NCBI RefSeq assembly: GCF_900099655.1
Contig: NZ_FNDC01000001.1
Coordinates: 186,001-250,000 of the forward strand
Reading direction: 5' to 3'
Source: Planococcus glaciei
GTDB lineage: Bacteria; Bacillota; Bacilli; Bacillales_A; Planococcaceae
Length of the DNA: 64,000 bases
The stretch's first letter is position 1. Each line of letters opens with the position of its first letter. Below are positions 15,900-25,378 of this stretch, one piece after another. The notes under the pieces are model-generated. The model saw only the letters and a program-made list of their open reading frames with translations, made no database searches and was not told the origin of the DNA. The position numbers and the translations under genes were made by a program.

Positions 15900-17327
15900 C
15901 TATTTATTTTTTCCCGGCACGTCTTTCCGGATTACATCAAATAAACCGGCACCGATGATTTCAAGCGCAGACTGCATACGTTCGCCGGAAATATTGTCTT
16001 CAATTGTATCTTCCGGTGTGTGGTAAACTTTCTCGATATGGTAAACGAGCGGATCCCAGCTGTCGATTCCCATCCAGATGAACAAAGCTGCCGGAATGCC
16101 GGCGTTATGGAATGGCACGTGGTCGCTTGAGCCGAACTGCCCTGGCAGGATATCCGAATTCCCAAGGCGTGCACCCGCCGCTACAGTAGAATCTGTTACG
16201 ATGTTTTTGCTGCCGTCAACCGTCATAGCGTACAGGTTTTTGGCCGGCTCGTACTTCGTAGCCACCATATCCGGATTGAATACAGCTTCTATTTCATCTC
16301 TTTCCGGCTGCGATAATTGGTCCACATAATATCTGGCTCCAAGCAAGCCTCTTTCTTCCGAACCGAACGCGATGAATTTCAAATCTTTATCGGTATTGTA
16401 GCCTTTATAAACTCGTGCCAATTCCAGCATCAGCCCGACGCCTGACGCATTGTCATTCGCTCCGGGAGCGCCGACGACGCTATCCATATGTGCAGTCAAA
16501 AGCACTTCTTTTGTATCCGCTGTCTTGGTTTTTGCTTTTTTCGTGCCGATGACATTGACCGACTGAAGATCGGTGTAGCGGACAGCTGTCAAATCAAGCG
16601 CAGCCGCACCTTTTTCAATCTGTTCTTTCAGCCATTCGCCCTGTACATACGCTGCTCCGTATACCGGTACATCGTAAGATTTGGTCAAGCTTGGGTTGAA
16701 GGTCGAACCGTAGTTGCCGCGGCTTCCCACTACACTTTGTAGGATAACGCCCGCAGCGCCTGCCTGGATGGCATTATCGACTTGTGTGCGGTAAGCGGCT
16801 GTCGTAGCTTCTCTCGTCAACAGCACGATTTTTCCTTTTGTGTCTGCCGGGAAATCCGTTGCCTTTAAGCCTCCTGCCACATAAATCGCCTCACCGGATA
16901 CTGCTTCCTTACTTACTTTTCCGTTCGGCGCCGCCCCCATTTCCCAAGACGTCCCGTCTTCAAAAGCCACATCCGCAATATATTGGTCCGCTACCGGGAA
17001 ATATTGATACTCCACGTCATAGCCGTAGCTTTTCAAGTTTCTGGCCACATAATCCGCCGCTTCTTTTTCCCCTTCAAGCCCGCCTGGCCGTGAACCGATT
17101 TCTTCCGATAAATAGCGCACATGCTCAATCGCCCGTTCCGCTTCTACGCGTTTCACGATTTTCTGGTCTTGCGCTGCATTGTTGGCAGCCGCAGCCGTTC
17201 CTGCTTCCGCTACAGGAAGCGCAAACGGCGAAGCGCTGAATACCAAAGCTCCGGCAAGCGCATAAGCAAGTATGGATTTTTTCATTTTAACGGGTGTGCT
17301 TTCATTGCGGTCCAATAATTTCTTCAT
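15900..17327 (-). CDS. Exported M28-family aminopeptidase with PA domain
   Basis: A 475-residue secreted metallopeptidase. A long n-region and hydrophobic core (about residues 16-38) end with LPVAEA, a likely signal peptidase site. A PA domain (about 130-250) inserts before the M28 catalytic core: zinc ligands are visible in LTAHMDSVVGAPGANDNASG, GSEERGLLGARYY, FNPDMVA and YHTPEDTIEDN. It probably trims N-terminal residues of peptides outside the cell. AAAGGAGTG precedes ATG 17327. It stands alone; regulation is not visible. Confidence 0.9.
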   Translation of the reverse strand: MKKLLDRNESTPVKMKKSILAYALAGALVFSASPFALPVAEAGTAAAANNAAQDQKIVKRVEAERAIEHVRYLSEEIGSRPGGLEGEKEAADYVARNLKSYGYDVEYQYFPVADQYIADVAFEDGTSWEMGAAPNGKVSKEAVSGEAIYVAGGLKATDFPADTKGKIVLLTREATTAAYRTQVDNAIQAGAAGVILQSVVGSRGNYGSTFNPSLTKSYDVPVYGAAYVQGEWLKEQIEKGAAALDLTAVRYTDLQSVNVIGTKKAKTKTADTKEVLLTAHMDSVVGAPGANDNASGVGLMLELARVYKGYNTDKDLKFIAFGSEERGLLGARYYVDQLSQPERDEIEAVFNPDMVATKYEPAKNLYAMTVDGSKNIVTDSTVAAGARLGNSDILPGQFGSSDHVPFHNAGIPAALFIWMGIDSWDPLVYHIEKVYHTPEDTIEDNISGERMQSALEIIGAGLFDVIRKDVPGKNK

Positions 17328-17640
17328 CAGTTTCTGACACTCCTTTAGAAATTTTAGTTGTCGGCTGATTTTGTCGTGAACGCTTTAATCGTAAAAAATC
17401 GGCCACTTTTTCCGATCATTCTGCTCTTTCCTGCATTCTTTGCCTTTGACTGCACACTTGGTTACTTGCCAGCGGCCAAGAACACTGCCCCCTACACCTC
17501 CTATAACGTTTCGCGCCCCTAAGGGTTATTCATTTTCATCTTTGTAAAATCCTTCAAATAATTCAAAAATAGTGCTTAAGTTTCTAAATATTCAATCTAT
17601 TAAAACTTTAGCACTACTCTTAAAGAAAATAATGACGGAT
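17328..17640. other. Non-coding interval upstream of the M28 peptidase
   Basis: About 310 bases with no supported gene. The stretch 17395-17530 is richer in G+C than a usual promoter region and contains AGGAGG-like sequence on the minus strand near 17500, but only a 7-codon frame follows. It may be a long 5' leader; I see no known riboswitch in it. Confidence 0.4.
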
Positions 17641-17644
17641 AAAA

Positions 17645-17675
17645 AACCCCCGTTTCTGCTTTCAGCAAGGGGGTT
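17645..17675 (-). terminator. Terminator of the OsmC gene
   Basis: Stem AACCCCC / GGGGGTT with inner pairing TGCT / AGCA. A T run follows on the minus strand. Confidence 0.8.
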
Positions 17676-17688
17676 CAACTTCTTTCTA

Positions 17689-18138
17689 TTATTCGGCAGC
17701 AGAAATATTTGCCTGCAATTCAATTTCTACATTGCCTTTGATCGCCCGGCTGATCATGCAGGAGGATTCCGCTTTTTCAGCCAGCTTGCGGGCCAGGGAA
17801 AAGTCTTTTTCCGATGCTTCTTTATGAAGCACCAGTTTTGGCCGGTGGATGATTTTCTGGTACGTGATGACACCGTTCGTTACATCGACAATGCCTTCAG
17901 ATTCCATCGTCAGTGCTGCTTTTTCAATCTTGCTGCGCTCCAGCATGGCGGCGAGTGTAATGATGTAGCAGGTTGCCGCAGCCCCCAGCAGCATTTCGTC
18001 CGGATTTGTCCCGACGCCAGGCCCGTCCATTTCCGGAGGAATCGAAATTTGGGTTTTTAAGTTGCCGGCTTCTATTTCCCCTACGTCGTTGCGAAGCCCC
18101 GGCCAGTCTGCCGTTAAATGAAAACTGTGTTTAGCCAT
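17689..18138 (-). CDS. OsmC family peroxiredoxin-like protein
   Basis: A 149-residue OsmC/Ohr-fold protein. One cysteine lies in LLGAAATCYIITLAAMLE (about residue 57) and the second in AEKAESSCMISRAIKGN (about 127), the two redox cysteines of this family; it would reduce organic hydroperoxides with a thiol partner. DEMLLGAAATC resembles the OsmC/YhfA side more than Ohr. ATG 18138 follows GGAGAG. It is 31 bases downstream of the PfkB kinase stop, so the two may share a transcript. Confidence 0.85.
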   Translation of the reverse strand: MAKHSFHLTADWPGLRNDVGEIEAGNLKTQISIPPEMDGPGVGTNPDEMLLGAAATCYIITLAAMLERSKIEKAALTMESEGIVDVTNGVITYQKIIHRPKLVLHKEASEKDFSLARKLAEKAESSCMISRAIKGNVEIELQANISAAE

Positions 18139-18168
18139 TCACTTTCTCTCCTTTGCTCTCTGTACTCT

Positions 18169-19107
18169 TCAAGACAATCGTTCCAAATCTTCAAGTCTCG
18201 GCATCGCCGTAAGAGCACCGTGCTTGGTAGTGCAGAGTGCACCCAATTTATTGGCAAATAAAGCACAGTCCACCACTTCGGCTCGGGTTTTAGGCAATCC
18301 GTTCAGATGAATGTAGCGAAGCGTTCCGGCAACAAATGCATCTCCCGCACCGGTGGTATCCACCGGCTGGACCGGAACAACCGGCACATGAAAATTTTCT
18401 CCTTCAAACAACGCATGTGTCCCGTTTTCCCCGTCTGTTAAAAATACGAGCGGAATATCGAACTCCGACAAACGGGCGATGCCTTTTTCGACCGAATCGG
18501 TTTCCATCAAGAAAGCCAGTTCGTCCGTGGTCAGTTTCAAGATATCGACATCTGCCAGAAACTGAAAAACGGTATCCCGGCATTGTGCTTCGCTTCCCCA
18601 CCGGAGCGGCCGAATGTTGACATCAAAGGAACAAAGAGCCCCTCCCTCTTTTGCCAGGCGGACAGCTTCAAGCGTTGTCTTCAACGCTTCCGGATGGAAC
18701 ATTGTGCCTGTGCACATATGAAAAACGCTGGCATCTTTAAATGCCTCTTCCACCAAATCCTGCGCGGTCACTTGAAGATCCGGCGTCTCGTTTTCATATT
18801 TGGCAAAAATCCGGTCATAGTCCGGAGTAAAGTGGACATAAACACCGCTCACCCGTTTTTCCGGGACAATAATGGAATAGCTTAAATCGACGCCTTCGTT
18901 TTCAAGTTCTTGCCGGACGAACGCTGAAGTGTCATCATCTCCTGTGATGGTGATGAACTTCGACGGCATTCCCAGCCGGCTTGCGCCTGCTGCTACATTG
19001 ACGGTCGCGCCTCCCAAATGCCTGTTGAACTGATCATTCTCTGTGTTTACTGCAATATAATCGATAAAAGCATCACCGTAAGTCAGGATGTGCTTTGGGT
19101 TTTCCAT
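18169..19107 (-). CDS. PfkB-family sugar kinase
   Basis: A 312-residue ribokinase-fold kinase. The first signature is GGATVNVAAGASRLG (about residues 31-45), and the second is DTTGAGDAFVAGTLRY (about 250-265) with the catalytic Asp. Family members phosphorylate fructose, ribose or related sugars; this one most resembles fructokinases, but no sugar transport genes adjoin it. The ATG at 19107 has GGGAGG. It is likely cotranscribed with the OsmC gene downstream. Confidence 0.85.
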   Translation of the reverse strand: MENPKHILTYGDAFIDYIAVNTENDQFNRHLGGATVNVAAGASRLGMPSKFITITGDDDTSAFVRQELENEGVDLSYSIIVPEKRVSGVYVHFTPDYDRIFAKYENETPDLQVTAQDLVEEAFKDASVFHMCTGTMFHPEALKTTLEAVRLAKEGGALCSFDVNIRPLRWGSEAQCRDTVFQFLADVDILKLTTDELAFLMETDSVEKGIARLSEFDIPLVFLTDGENGTHALFEGENFHVPVVPVQPVDTTGAGDAFVAGTLRYIHLNGLPKTRAEVVDCALFANKLGALCTTKHGALTAMPRLEDLERLS

Positions 19108-19256
19108 AGAAATTGCCTCCCGGTTTTAACGCTCGCCAGCGAAAGGTTTTTAGCAGCAAATAATAATTTTTTTACTTTGGTAAAATCATGCTGCTATTTG
19201 CTTTCTCTATTATTTCAGGCATTGTTATAATTAAGCAAGTAAAAGGAGTGGAAACT

Positions 19257-19820
19257 ATGGACCTCACGATACGGCAAGCTACCGCGAACGATGCAGAAGC
19301 GGTAGCGCCGCTCATCATTAATGCAATTGGCGACATCGCAGCCCATATGACGGCCGAGACGGAACCGGACGCCATTGTACAAAAAATCGAAGCGATGATC
19401 CGCGGGAAAAATACCCGGCACAGCCACCGCTTTACATGGGTGGCCGAAATGGATGGAACCGTTGCAGGGGCGCTCGTGCTTTACCACGGAAGTGCGGCCC
19501 GCGAACTGGACCAATATTTGATTGACTTGTTGAAAACCGAAGGCCACGAACGCACCATCGAGCCGGAAGCCCATCTTGACGAATGGTATATCGATACGGT
19601 TTCGGTAAACCCTGCTTGCCAGGGACAAAAAATCGGCACCCAGCTGTTGTCTTACGCCGACCAATTGGTCCGTCAAGCAGGTGGAGGCAAACTCTCCCTT
19701 AACGTCGATGTTGACAAAACAAATGCCATCCGTCTGTATGAGCGGCTTGGCTTCGCAATTACGGAACCGTGGACCATAATCGGCGAACCGTTCCATCATA
19801 TGGTTAAAATAGTGGACTGA
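19257..19820 (+). CDS. GNAT family N-acetyltransferase
   Basis: A 187-residue protein. The acetyl-CoA motif VNPACQGQKIGTQLLSYADQ is at about residues 119-138 and is followed by LNVDVDKTNAIRLYERLGF. The first half contains an insert (residues about 40-60, MIRGKNTRHSHRF) seen in the YkkB/YkwB-like subgroup. Substrate unknown. The start is ATG 19257 with AAAGGAGTGG; an earlier ATG at 19188 lies in the divergent promoter area without a ribosome binding site. Confidence 0.82.
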   Translation: MDLTIRQATANDAEAVAPLIINAIGDIAAHMTAETEPDAIVQKIEAMIRGKNTRHSHRFTWVAEMDGTVAGALVLYHGSAARELDQYLIDLLKTEGHERTIEPEAHLDEWYIDTVSVNPACQGQKIGTQLLSYADQLVRQAGGGKLSLNVDVDKTNAIRLYERLGFAITEPWTIIGEPFHHMVKIVD

Positions 19821-19832
19821 TTGTCTTTGATT

Positions 19833-19879
19833 AAACAAAGTGCCGCTCCTGCTATGAAGCCAGGAGCGGCACTTTGTTT
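19833..19879. terminator. Bidirectional terminator between GNAT and nitrilase genes
   Basis: Perfect 19-bp inverted repeat beginning AAACAAAGTGCCGCTCCTG, 9-nt loop, with T tracts on both strands. Confidence 0.9.
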
Positions 19880-20680
19880 TTATTCTGCTGCCGGTTTTTG
19901 AAAACTGCTGTAAAGCGCTTCACGGCGGTCCGTGAACACAGGGATGCGCTTGCGCACTTCTTCCACTTCGCTCAAATCTATGTCCGCATAACCGATGCCT
20001 TCTTGCATGGCCATATCCAATCGGACTTCTCCCCAAGGGGCGATGACCATCGAACTGCCGCCGAATGCGTTTTTCGGATCACTGCCGACCCGGTTAACAG
20101 CCACAATAAAGCATTGGTTTTCAATCGCCCGGGCCTGGAGCAGGACTTTCCAATGGTCGATGCGGGCTGCCGGCCATTCCGCAGGAACGAAAATGACCTT
20201 TGCGCCGTTTAATGCCTGAGCCCGGATCCATTCAGGAAAACGGATATCGTAGCAAATCACGCCGCCGCAAACCACACCTTGCAATTCAAACGTGCCAAGC
20301 CCGGATCCTTCCTGGAGATGGATATGTTCATCCATCAAGCCGAACCGGTGGGCTTTGTCATACTCGGAGACAAGTTCTCCGTCTTTGTTCACCACATACA
20401 TCGTATTGTAAAAACCATCTTCTTTTATGATGGATACAGAACCTCCGACAATATTCACTCCATGTTTTTTTGCAAATTCTTTCAGAAATCCAACTGTACG
20501 ATGGGAACTGTCTGCCAAAGTCTCCAGTTCGGTCAATGCATAGCCGGTGTTCCACATTTCCGGCAGCACAATGGTCTCTGCGCCGTTTTGCGCCGCTTCT
20601 TCTAGATACTCTGTAACCTTCCGGAAATTCGTTTCCGGCTCGCCGAATGCGATATCCATTTGAACACAAGCAACTTTCAT
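19880..20680 (-). CDS. mtnU: Carbon-nitrogen hydrolase (omega-amidase, MtnU-like)
   Basis: A 266-residue nitrilase-superfamily enzyme. The catalytic triad is visible: Glu in IVLPEMWNTGY (about 42), Lys in SEYDKAHRFG (about 111) and Cys in GGVICYDIRFPE (about 144). The family group containing B. subtilis MtnU and E. coli YafV hydrolyses alpha-ketoglutaramate and alpha-keto-gamma-methylthiobutyramate, the by-products of glutamine transaminases. The divergent neighbour is an MtnE-like transaminase, so the pair would clean up after glutamine-dependent methionine transamination. ATG 20680 follows AGGAGGGG. Confidence 0.85.
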   Translation of the reverse strand: MKVACVQMDIAFGEPETNFRKVTEYLEEAAQNGAETIVLPEMWNTGYALTELETLADSSHRTVGFLKEFAKKHGVNIVGGSVSIIKEDGFYNTMYVVNKDGELVSEYDKAHRFGLMDEHIHLQEGSGLGTFELQGVVCGGVICYDIRFPEWIRAQALNGAKVIFVPAEWPAARIDHWKVLLQARAIENQCFIVAVNRVGSDPKNAFGGSSMVIAPWGEVRLDMAMQEGIGYADIDLSEVEEVRKRIPVFTDRREALYSSFQKPAAE

Positions 20681-20767
20681 ATCTTTCCCCTCCTGTAGAC
20701 AAGTTTACCTAAACTCTATAAGATTTGGAGTAGATGTGCAATTATTTAGAAAATGAGGGACTCAATC

Positions 20768-21931
20768 ATGGAATTTTCAAATCGACTGCAGCAGCTGCCG
20801 ACGCAGTTTTTCTCAAAACTGGCCGCGAAAACAAGCCAAGCATTGGCAGAAGGACGGGATATTATCAACTTGGGCCAAGGCAATCCCGATCAGCCGACGC
20901 CAGAACATATCATTAAAGCGATGCAAGAAGCAGTGGCCGATCCCAAAAACCACAAATACTCGCCTTTCCGTGGAATCCCGGAAATGCGCCAAGCCGCTGC
21001 AGATTTCTATAAACGCGAATACGGTGTGGACATTGACCCCGATACGGAAGTGGCCGTCCTTGCCGGCACCAAAATCGGCCTGGTCGAACTGCCGCTTGTT
21101 TTTCTGAATCCGGGAGAGTTGATGCTGCTGCCGGATCCCGGCTACCCGGATTACCTGTCGGGCACCCCTTTAGCAGAAGCCCGATTTGAAACTTTTCCGT
21201 TGAAAGCAGAAAATGGCTTTTTGCCGGATTATGCAGAAATTCCCCATGAGGCAAAAGAACAAGCAAAACTGATGTACTTGAACTATCCGAACAATCCGAC
21301 GGGGGCTGTCGCCACTCCACGCTTTTTTGAAGAAACAGTGGCATTCGCCAAAGAAAACGAACTGGCTGTTGTCCATGACTTCGCCTACGGTGCCGTTGGT
21401 TTTGATGGGATCAAGCCGCCAAGCTTCCTGCAAACCGACGGAGCGAAAGAGGTGGGCGTTGAAATGTATACCTTGTCGAAAACCTACAATATGGCGGGAT
21501 GGCGCATCGGTTTTGCGGTAGGCAATCCGAAAATGATCGAGGGGTTGAATCTTATCCAGGACCATTTGTTTGCTGGCCTTTCCCCTGCCCTTCAACTCGC
21601 CGCTGTTGAGGCACTGACCGGTGATCAGCGCTGCGTCAATGAACTAGTCGGCATGTACGAAAGACGCCGCACCGTTCTGAAAGAGGAATGCGCGCGCATC
21701 GGCTGGAAGATTGAAGCCCCGAAAGGCTCTTTCTTCGCCTGGCTGCCGGTTCCTAAAGGCTTCACCAGTGTCGAATTCGCGGATTACCTGCTCGAGCACG
21801 CCAATATTTCAACAGCTGCCGGAAGCGGCTTTGGCGAAAGCGGTGAAGGTTATATCCGAGTCGGCTTGCTTGTGGACGAAGCACGGATTGCCGAAGCGAT
21901 TTCACGGGTCGAGAAACTGAAGTTATTCTAA
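20768..21931 (+). CDS. mtnE: PLP-dependent aminotransferase (MtnE-like)
   Basis: A 387-residue class I/II aminotransferase. The PLP lysine is in TLSKTYNMAGWRIGF (about residue 233); LNYPNNPTGAVA and VHDFAYGAVGFDG are the usual cofactor blocks, and the C-terminal arginine for the carboxylate is in YIRVGLL. It resembles B. subtilis MtnE, which transaminates ketomethylthiobutyrate to methionine in the salvage pathway. ATG 20768 follows GAGGGA; an ATG at 20753 is possible. None of the other mtn salvage genes (K, A, W, X, B, D) nor an S-box lies nearby, so the methionine role rests on similarity only. Confidence 0.82.
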   Translation: MEFSNRLQQLPTQFFSKLAAKTSQALAEGRDIINLGQGNPDQPTPEHIIKAMQEAVADPKNHKYSPFRGIPEMRQAAADFYKREYGVDIDPDTEVAVLAGTKIGLVELPLVFLNPGELMLLPDPGYPDYLSGTPLAEARFETFPLKAENGFLPDYAEIPHEAKEQAKLMYLNYPNNPTGAVATPRFFEETVAFAKENELAVVHDFAYGAVGFDGIKPPSFLQTDGAKEVGVEMYTLSKTYNMAGWRIGFAVGNPKMIEGLNLIQDHLFAGLSPALQLAAVEALTGDQRCVNELVGMYERRRTVLKEECARIGWKIEAPKGSFFAWLPVPKGFTSVEFADYLLEHANISTAAGSGFGESGEGYIRVGLLVDEARIAEAISRVEKLKLF

Positions 21932-21972
21932 TTCATGCTCCATTCAGTAGCGTTCATGGTTTCGCACCAATC

Positions 21973-22009
21973 GAAAAAGCTCAGCCGATGTTTTCGGCTG
22001 AGCTTTTTC
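21973..22009. terminator. Bidirectional terminator
   Basis: Perfect 16-bp stem GAAAAAGCTCAGCCGA / TCGGCTGAGCTTTTTC between the convergent aminotransferase and phosphatase genes. Confidence 0.9.
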
Positions 22010-22043
22010 AGTTATTTCTTCCTTGAAGATTGCAGCAAACTCT

Positions 22044-24419
22044 CTAGTCATTTTCTGGGTCCACTGCGATGACCATTTCCATATCCCAATACAAATCGGA
22101 GCTCTGGGCATCGTCCTGGTGCACTTCCGCGGATAGAACGTTTTTGCCTTCAACCAGGTTATCCAGAAGGCTTTGATCCAATTGGATTTTTTCCACCTCC
22201 CCTGGTTCCGCCAGTTTTTTATCTGTCACATCATATAAATGATCGTCATAGGAGATATCGCCTTCCGGCAGATTAAACCGGCCGATTTCTTTTCCGTTCA
22301 AATACAGGATGACGCTGTCGTCGACCGTAAATTCAATGTATCCCTGGTCTTTAACTGCAGACAGATCGGCTAGTTCAAACTCGGTCCGGAAATACGTGGT
22401 GGCATGCTTATCGTATTCTTCAGGGCCGAATTCAACGACCGTCTGGATCTCCCCGAACCCTTCATGCTCATCCCCTTCCGGATAACCCAGCGGAGCATTT
22501 CCAGTTTCCCAGCTGCTGTCGTCAAATTCCGGTCCGCTCCATTCCGTTCCTTGATCGGAACCATCATCCAAATAGGACCACTCGCTGTTTTTCTCAATCA
22601 ATTTCTGCTCTTCGTGGTCCACGACGGAAAGCGTAAGTTGTTCTGTCTTAAATGTCTTGCCTCCGATTGCTACTTCCGCCCAAACTTTGACTTCACCCGG
22701 CTCTGCAGCATCGGCCAGCACCACTTTCCCGTCTTTTCCAACAGTCAGCTGGCCTTCGGGACTGCTCCGGTAATTGATTTGATCCGGCAGGATATCGTAT
22801 TGCGTGCCTTCGACATTCGTCCCTTTCACATCAAGGTCCACTTCCGGATAAAACGATGTGGCTTGGGTCGGCAATACCGTTCCCGTTGCAGCCAGCGCTA
22901 TTTTCTCCAGTGCCGGAATTTCAACGGCGATTGAAGGATCTTTGATGATTTTATAAGAGTCCACCGCTTCCATCGTATCTGTGCGATACGTCGTGAACTC
23001 GAGGCTTGTCGGGGTCACCTCTACATTCGTAAACGTTGTTTCTTCCAGCTGTGCCCGGACCGCTGAGTAAGGTTCTGTTTCCGGTTCAATGCCATAGTAC
23101 TTGCTGCCGCTTGAAGAGTTGGCGGTAAAATAAACCGTACCTTCCGGGTTCACTGCGGCGCCGTCCTGCACCATCTGATTTTTCAACGGCTGCAATGCTT
23201 TCATCTGGTATGTGCGCACATAGGAATGGTCATGGCCCATCAGTACCGCATCAATGTCCATTTCATCGATAGCCGGCACCAGGCGCTCCCTCAGCTTAAT
23301 GATGTTTTCCGAATCGGAATGGGCAGCTGCACTGTAAATGGAATGATGGAATACGACAAACTTCCATTTAAACTCCTTCCCAGCAGTAGCGGCAGCCGTT
23401 TCTTCCATAAACTGAATGTGTTCTTCCGCGTTTTCATTGTTGGAGTTCAAATTCATGATCAGCGTGTCGCCGTAAGTGAAATAGTAGTCGCCGCCTGAAT
23501 TATCGTAATTTCCCAGTTCCGGATTTTGGTTCGGCACATTGAAATGAAATTCGTAATACTCGTTGTAGTCGTGATTGCCGACCGTCGTAGCGGTCGGATA
23601 ACTCCGCAAAGCGTCCGGCGCAAAATAAGCGACAAACTCTTTTTCCGAACTACGGTAGTCGACCTGGTCGCCCGCCGACTGTATAAAACTCGTATCGGGG
23701 TATTTTTCAAGCGCTTTGTTCAATGTATGTTCCCAGCCCCGCCTGTCCTCATGCGGATCGCCGGAAGCGCCGATTTGCGGATCACCCATCAGCAGAAAGT
23801 TGTACGAATCCGTATTGCGTGTCTTAAAGCTGTAAGGTCCGCTCCAATTGCCCTTGCCGTCTCCCAGGCGGTAGGCATACTCGGAATCCGCTTCAATGCC
23901 GGTAATCACGGCTTCATGCGCTGTAAAACCGAACGATGCCTTGTCCAAGTTTGCCTGGACCGAAGCGGCACCTTCCGGAAATTCGGCCGGCATACCGTTT
24001 TCAGCCTTCGCGAACTCGATTACGCCGGGCGCATTTGTTTTAGGGGAATACCAGGAAAAGTTAAAGCTAGTTTCATCCGCTCCGGGGGCAAAGGCGATGG
24101 AGACTGCAGGGTAAACGTCTTTTTTCTTATATAAGGCCAGGAATTCTTCATCCCAGACATTTAAGGATGCATATAATTTATCCTGATAAGACTGCCGCTG
24201 CTTGTCTGCCAGTTTTTCAACGGGGCCGTATATCCCAAGTCCGGCTCTTTCCAGAAAGCCCTCGCTGCTCCACGTACTGAACGTCTCTTTTTCAGCCCCT
24301 CCACTCAGCGCAGCTGCAGCTTCTGCCTGCGGCGCTAAAGAAGGTAATGCGATTAAAAGCCCAAAGGCTGCCAAACAAATGGTTTTTGCTGCTTTCGAAG
24401 TTCCAGGTGTATTTGCCAT
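22044..24419 (-). CDS. Exported purple-acid-phosphatase-like metallophosphoesterase
   Basis: A 791-residue secreted enzyme. A signal peptide ends PQAEA at about residue 34. A fibronectin-like purple-acid-phosphatase N-domain (about 85-190) precedes the metallophosphatase core, with LMGDPQIG, QSAGDQVDY, VGNHDYNEYY, VVFHHSIYS and LMGHDHSYVRTYQ giving the full metal set. After it come an Ig-like region (about 500-600) and a C-terminal jelly-roll segment (from WSYLDDGSDQGTEW) that may bind carbohydrate. It probably releases phosphate from organic esters outside the cell. ATG 24419 has GGGAG at 8 bases; upstream ATGs at 24425 and 24446 fit less well. No Pho box was identified. Confidence 0.85.
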   Translation of the reverse strand: MANTPGTSKAAKTICLAAFGLLIALPSLAPQAEAAAALSGGAEKETFSTWSSEGFLERAGLGIYGPVEKLADKQRQSYQDKLYASLNVWDEEFLALYKKKDVYPAVSIAFAPGADETSFNFSWYSPKTNAPGVIEFAKAENGMPAEFPEGAASVQANLDKASFGFTAHEAVITGIEADSEYAYRLGDGKGNWSGPYSFKTRNTDSYNFLLMGDPQIGASGDPHEDRRGWEHTLNKALEKYPDTSFIQSAGDQVDYRSSEKEFVAYFAPDALRSYPTATTVGNHDYNEYYEFHFNVPNQNPELGNYDNSGGDYYFTYGDTLIMNLNSNNENAEEHIQFMEETAAATAGKEFKWKFVVFHHSIYSAAAHSDSENIIKLRERLVPAIDEMDIDAVLMGHDHSYVRTYQMKALQPLKNQMVQDGAAVNPEGTVYFTANSSSGSKYYGIEPETEPYSAVRAQLEETTFTNVEVTPTSLEFTTYRTDTMEAVDSYKIIKDPSIAVEIPALEKIALAATGTVLPTQATSFYPEVDLDVKGTNVEGTQYDILPDQINYRSSPEGQLTVGKDGKVVLADAAEPGEVKVWAEVAIGGKTFKTEQLTLSVVDHEEQKLIEKNSEWSYLDDGSDQGTEWSGPEFDDSSWETGNAPLGYPEGDEHEGFGEIQTVVEFGPEEYDKHATTYFRTEFELADLSAVKDQGYIEFTVDDSVILYLNGKEIGRFNLPEGDISYDDHLYDVTDKKLAEPGEVEKIQLDQSLLDNLVEGKNVLSAEVHQDDAQSSDLYWDMEMVIAVDPEND

Positions 24420-24667
24420 ATTCATCGCTCCCAGCTGTCGTTTCATCTGTTTTGCAACTAAAAATGCTTGGTTTTAGCATGAAAAATAAAGAGAACCAAA
24501 AAAGATTTCTGACTTTTCATATTATTATACATGATTTTTGTTGAATTGAAAGCGCGCACTAGGATTGTTGTACTACTATTTAGCTTCATAAATGTGACGA
24601 AAGCCGTTAATTATTTCATTTAACCGGGAGATATGAAAATAAACCCATTATTATTTATGCAAAATAA

Positions 24668-24692
24668 AAAAGCCTGGAATCACCAGGCTTTT
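24668..24692 (-). terminator. Terminator of the signal peptidase gene
   Basis: Perfect 10-bp stem AAAAGCCTGG / CCAGGCTTTT, 5-nt loop, T run on the minus strand, 20 bases after the stop codon. Confidence 0.85.
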
Positions 24693-24712
24693 ACAGGACA
24701 ATTGATTCTTAT

Positions 24713-25246
24713 CTAGTTTACCGTTCCAATATGGTCCACTGGAGAAATCCGGAACTTCACTTCTCCGATTACCGTTTCTTCCAGAATAAAACCGATCATG
24801 CGTGAATCCACACTGTTCAAGCGATTGTCGCCTAACACGAAATAGCATTCCCCCGGAACGATAAATTCTCCAAAATCAGTGGTCAGCTGCGGATAGCCGT
24901 TCGTTTCAGCCCATTTGCGGTTTTCTTCAAGGTACGGTTCATCAACCGGTTCTCCATTTAAATACAGCTGGTCGTCTTTCATTTCGACCCGGTCTCCCGG
25001 AACGCCGATTACCCGTTTGATGTAATTTTTCTGGTCTGGCGCCACAAATACAATCATATCGAAGTTATCGATGCTGCTGATTTTGCTCAAGATGACTTTG
25101 TCGTCTTCTTCAAATGTGGGCATCATCGATTGTCCATGCACCGACACCGGTTCAAACAAAAACTGGCGGGACAGCAGAACAATGGCAGCCGTCAAAATGA
25201 TGATTTTCATCCAGGCAATCAGATCGTTTATCGCATCTTCGTTCAT
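24713..25246 (-). CDS. lepB: Signal peptidase I
   Basis: A 177-residue type I signal peptidase that removes signal peptides from exported proteins at the outer face of the membrane. One N-terminal transmembrane helix (about 10-28) anchors it; the catalytic Ser is in VHGQSMMPTF and the Lys in NYIKRVIGVPGDRVE, with the GDNRLNSVDSRMIG box near the C-terminus. The prokaryotic P-type Ser/Lys dyad and length match B. subtilis SipS/SipT. Start at ATG 25246 after AGAGAGGGA. Monocistronic with its own terminator. Confidence 0.93.
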   Translation of the reverse strand: MNEDAINDLIAWMKIIILTAAIVLLSRQFLFEPVSVHGQSMMPTFEEDDKVILSKISSIDNFDMIVFVAPDQKNYIKRVIGVPGDRVEMKDDQLYLNGEPVDEPYLEENRKWAETNGYPQLTTDFGEFIVPGECYFVLGDNRLNSVDSRMIGFILEETVIGEVKFRISPVDHIGTVN

Positions 25247-25378
25247 GGCTATCCCTCTCTTACTATTTTTTCTCTTTTTATCATACTATAGCATCCTTCT
25301 GCATGCACTTTGCCTTTTGCTATTCGCCTTTTGTCTTGCTACAATTGTGTAAATATTATAAAAAAGGAGTCGAAACCT

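Noticed and set aside
17572..18060. 162-codon frame antisense to the OsmC gene
   Set aside because: The OsmC protein is complete with both redox cysteines; the antisense frame also runs through its terminator.
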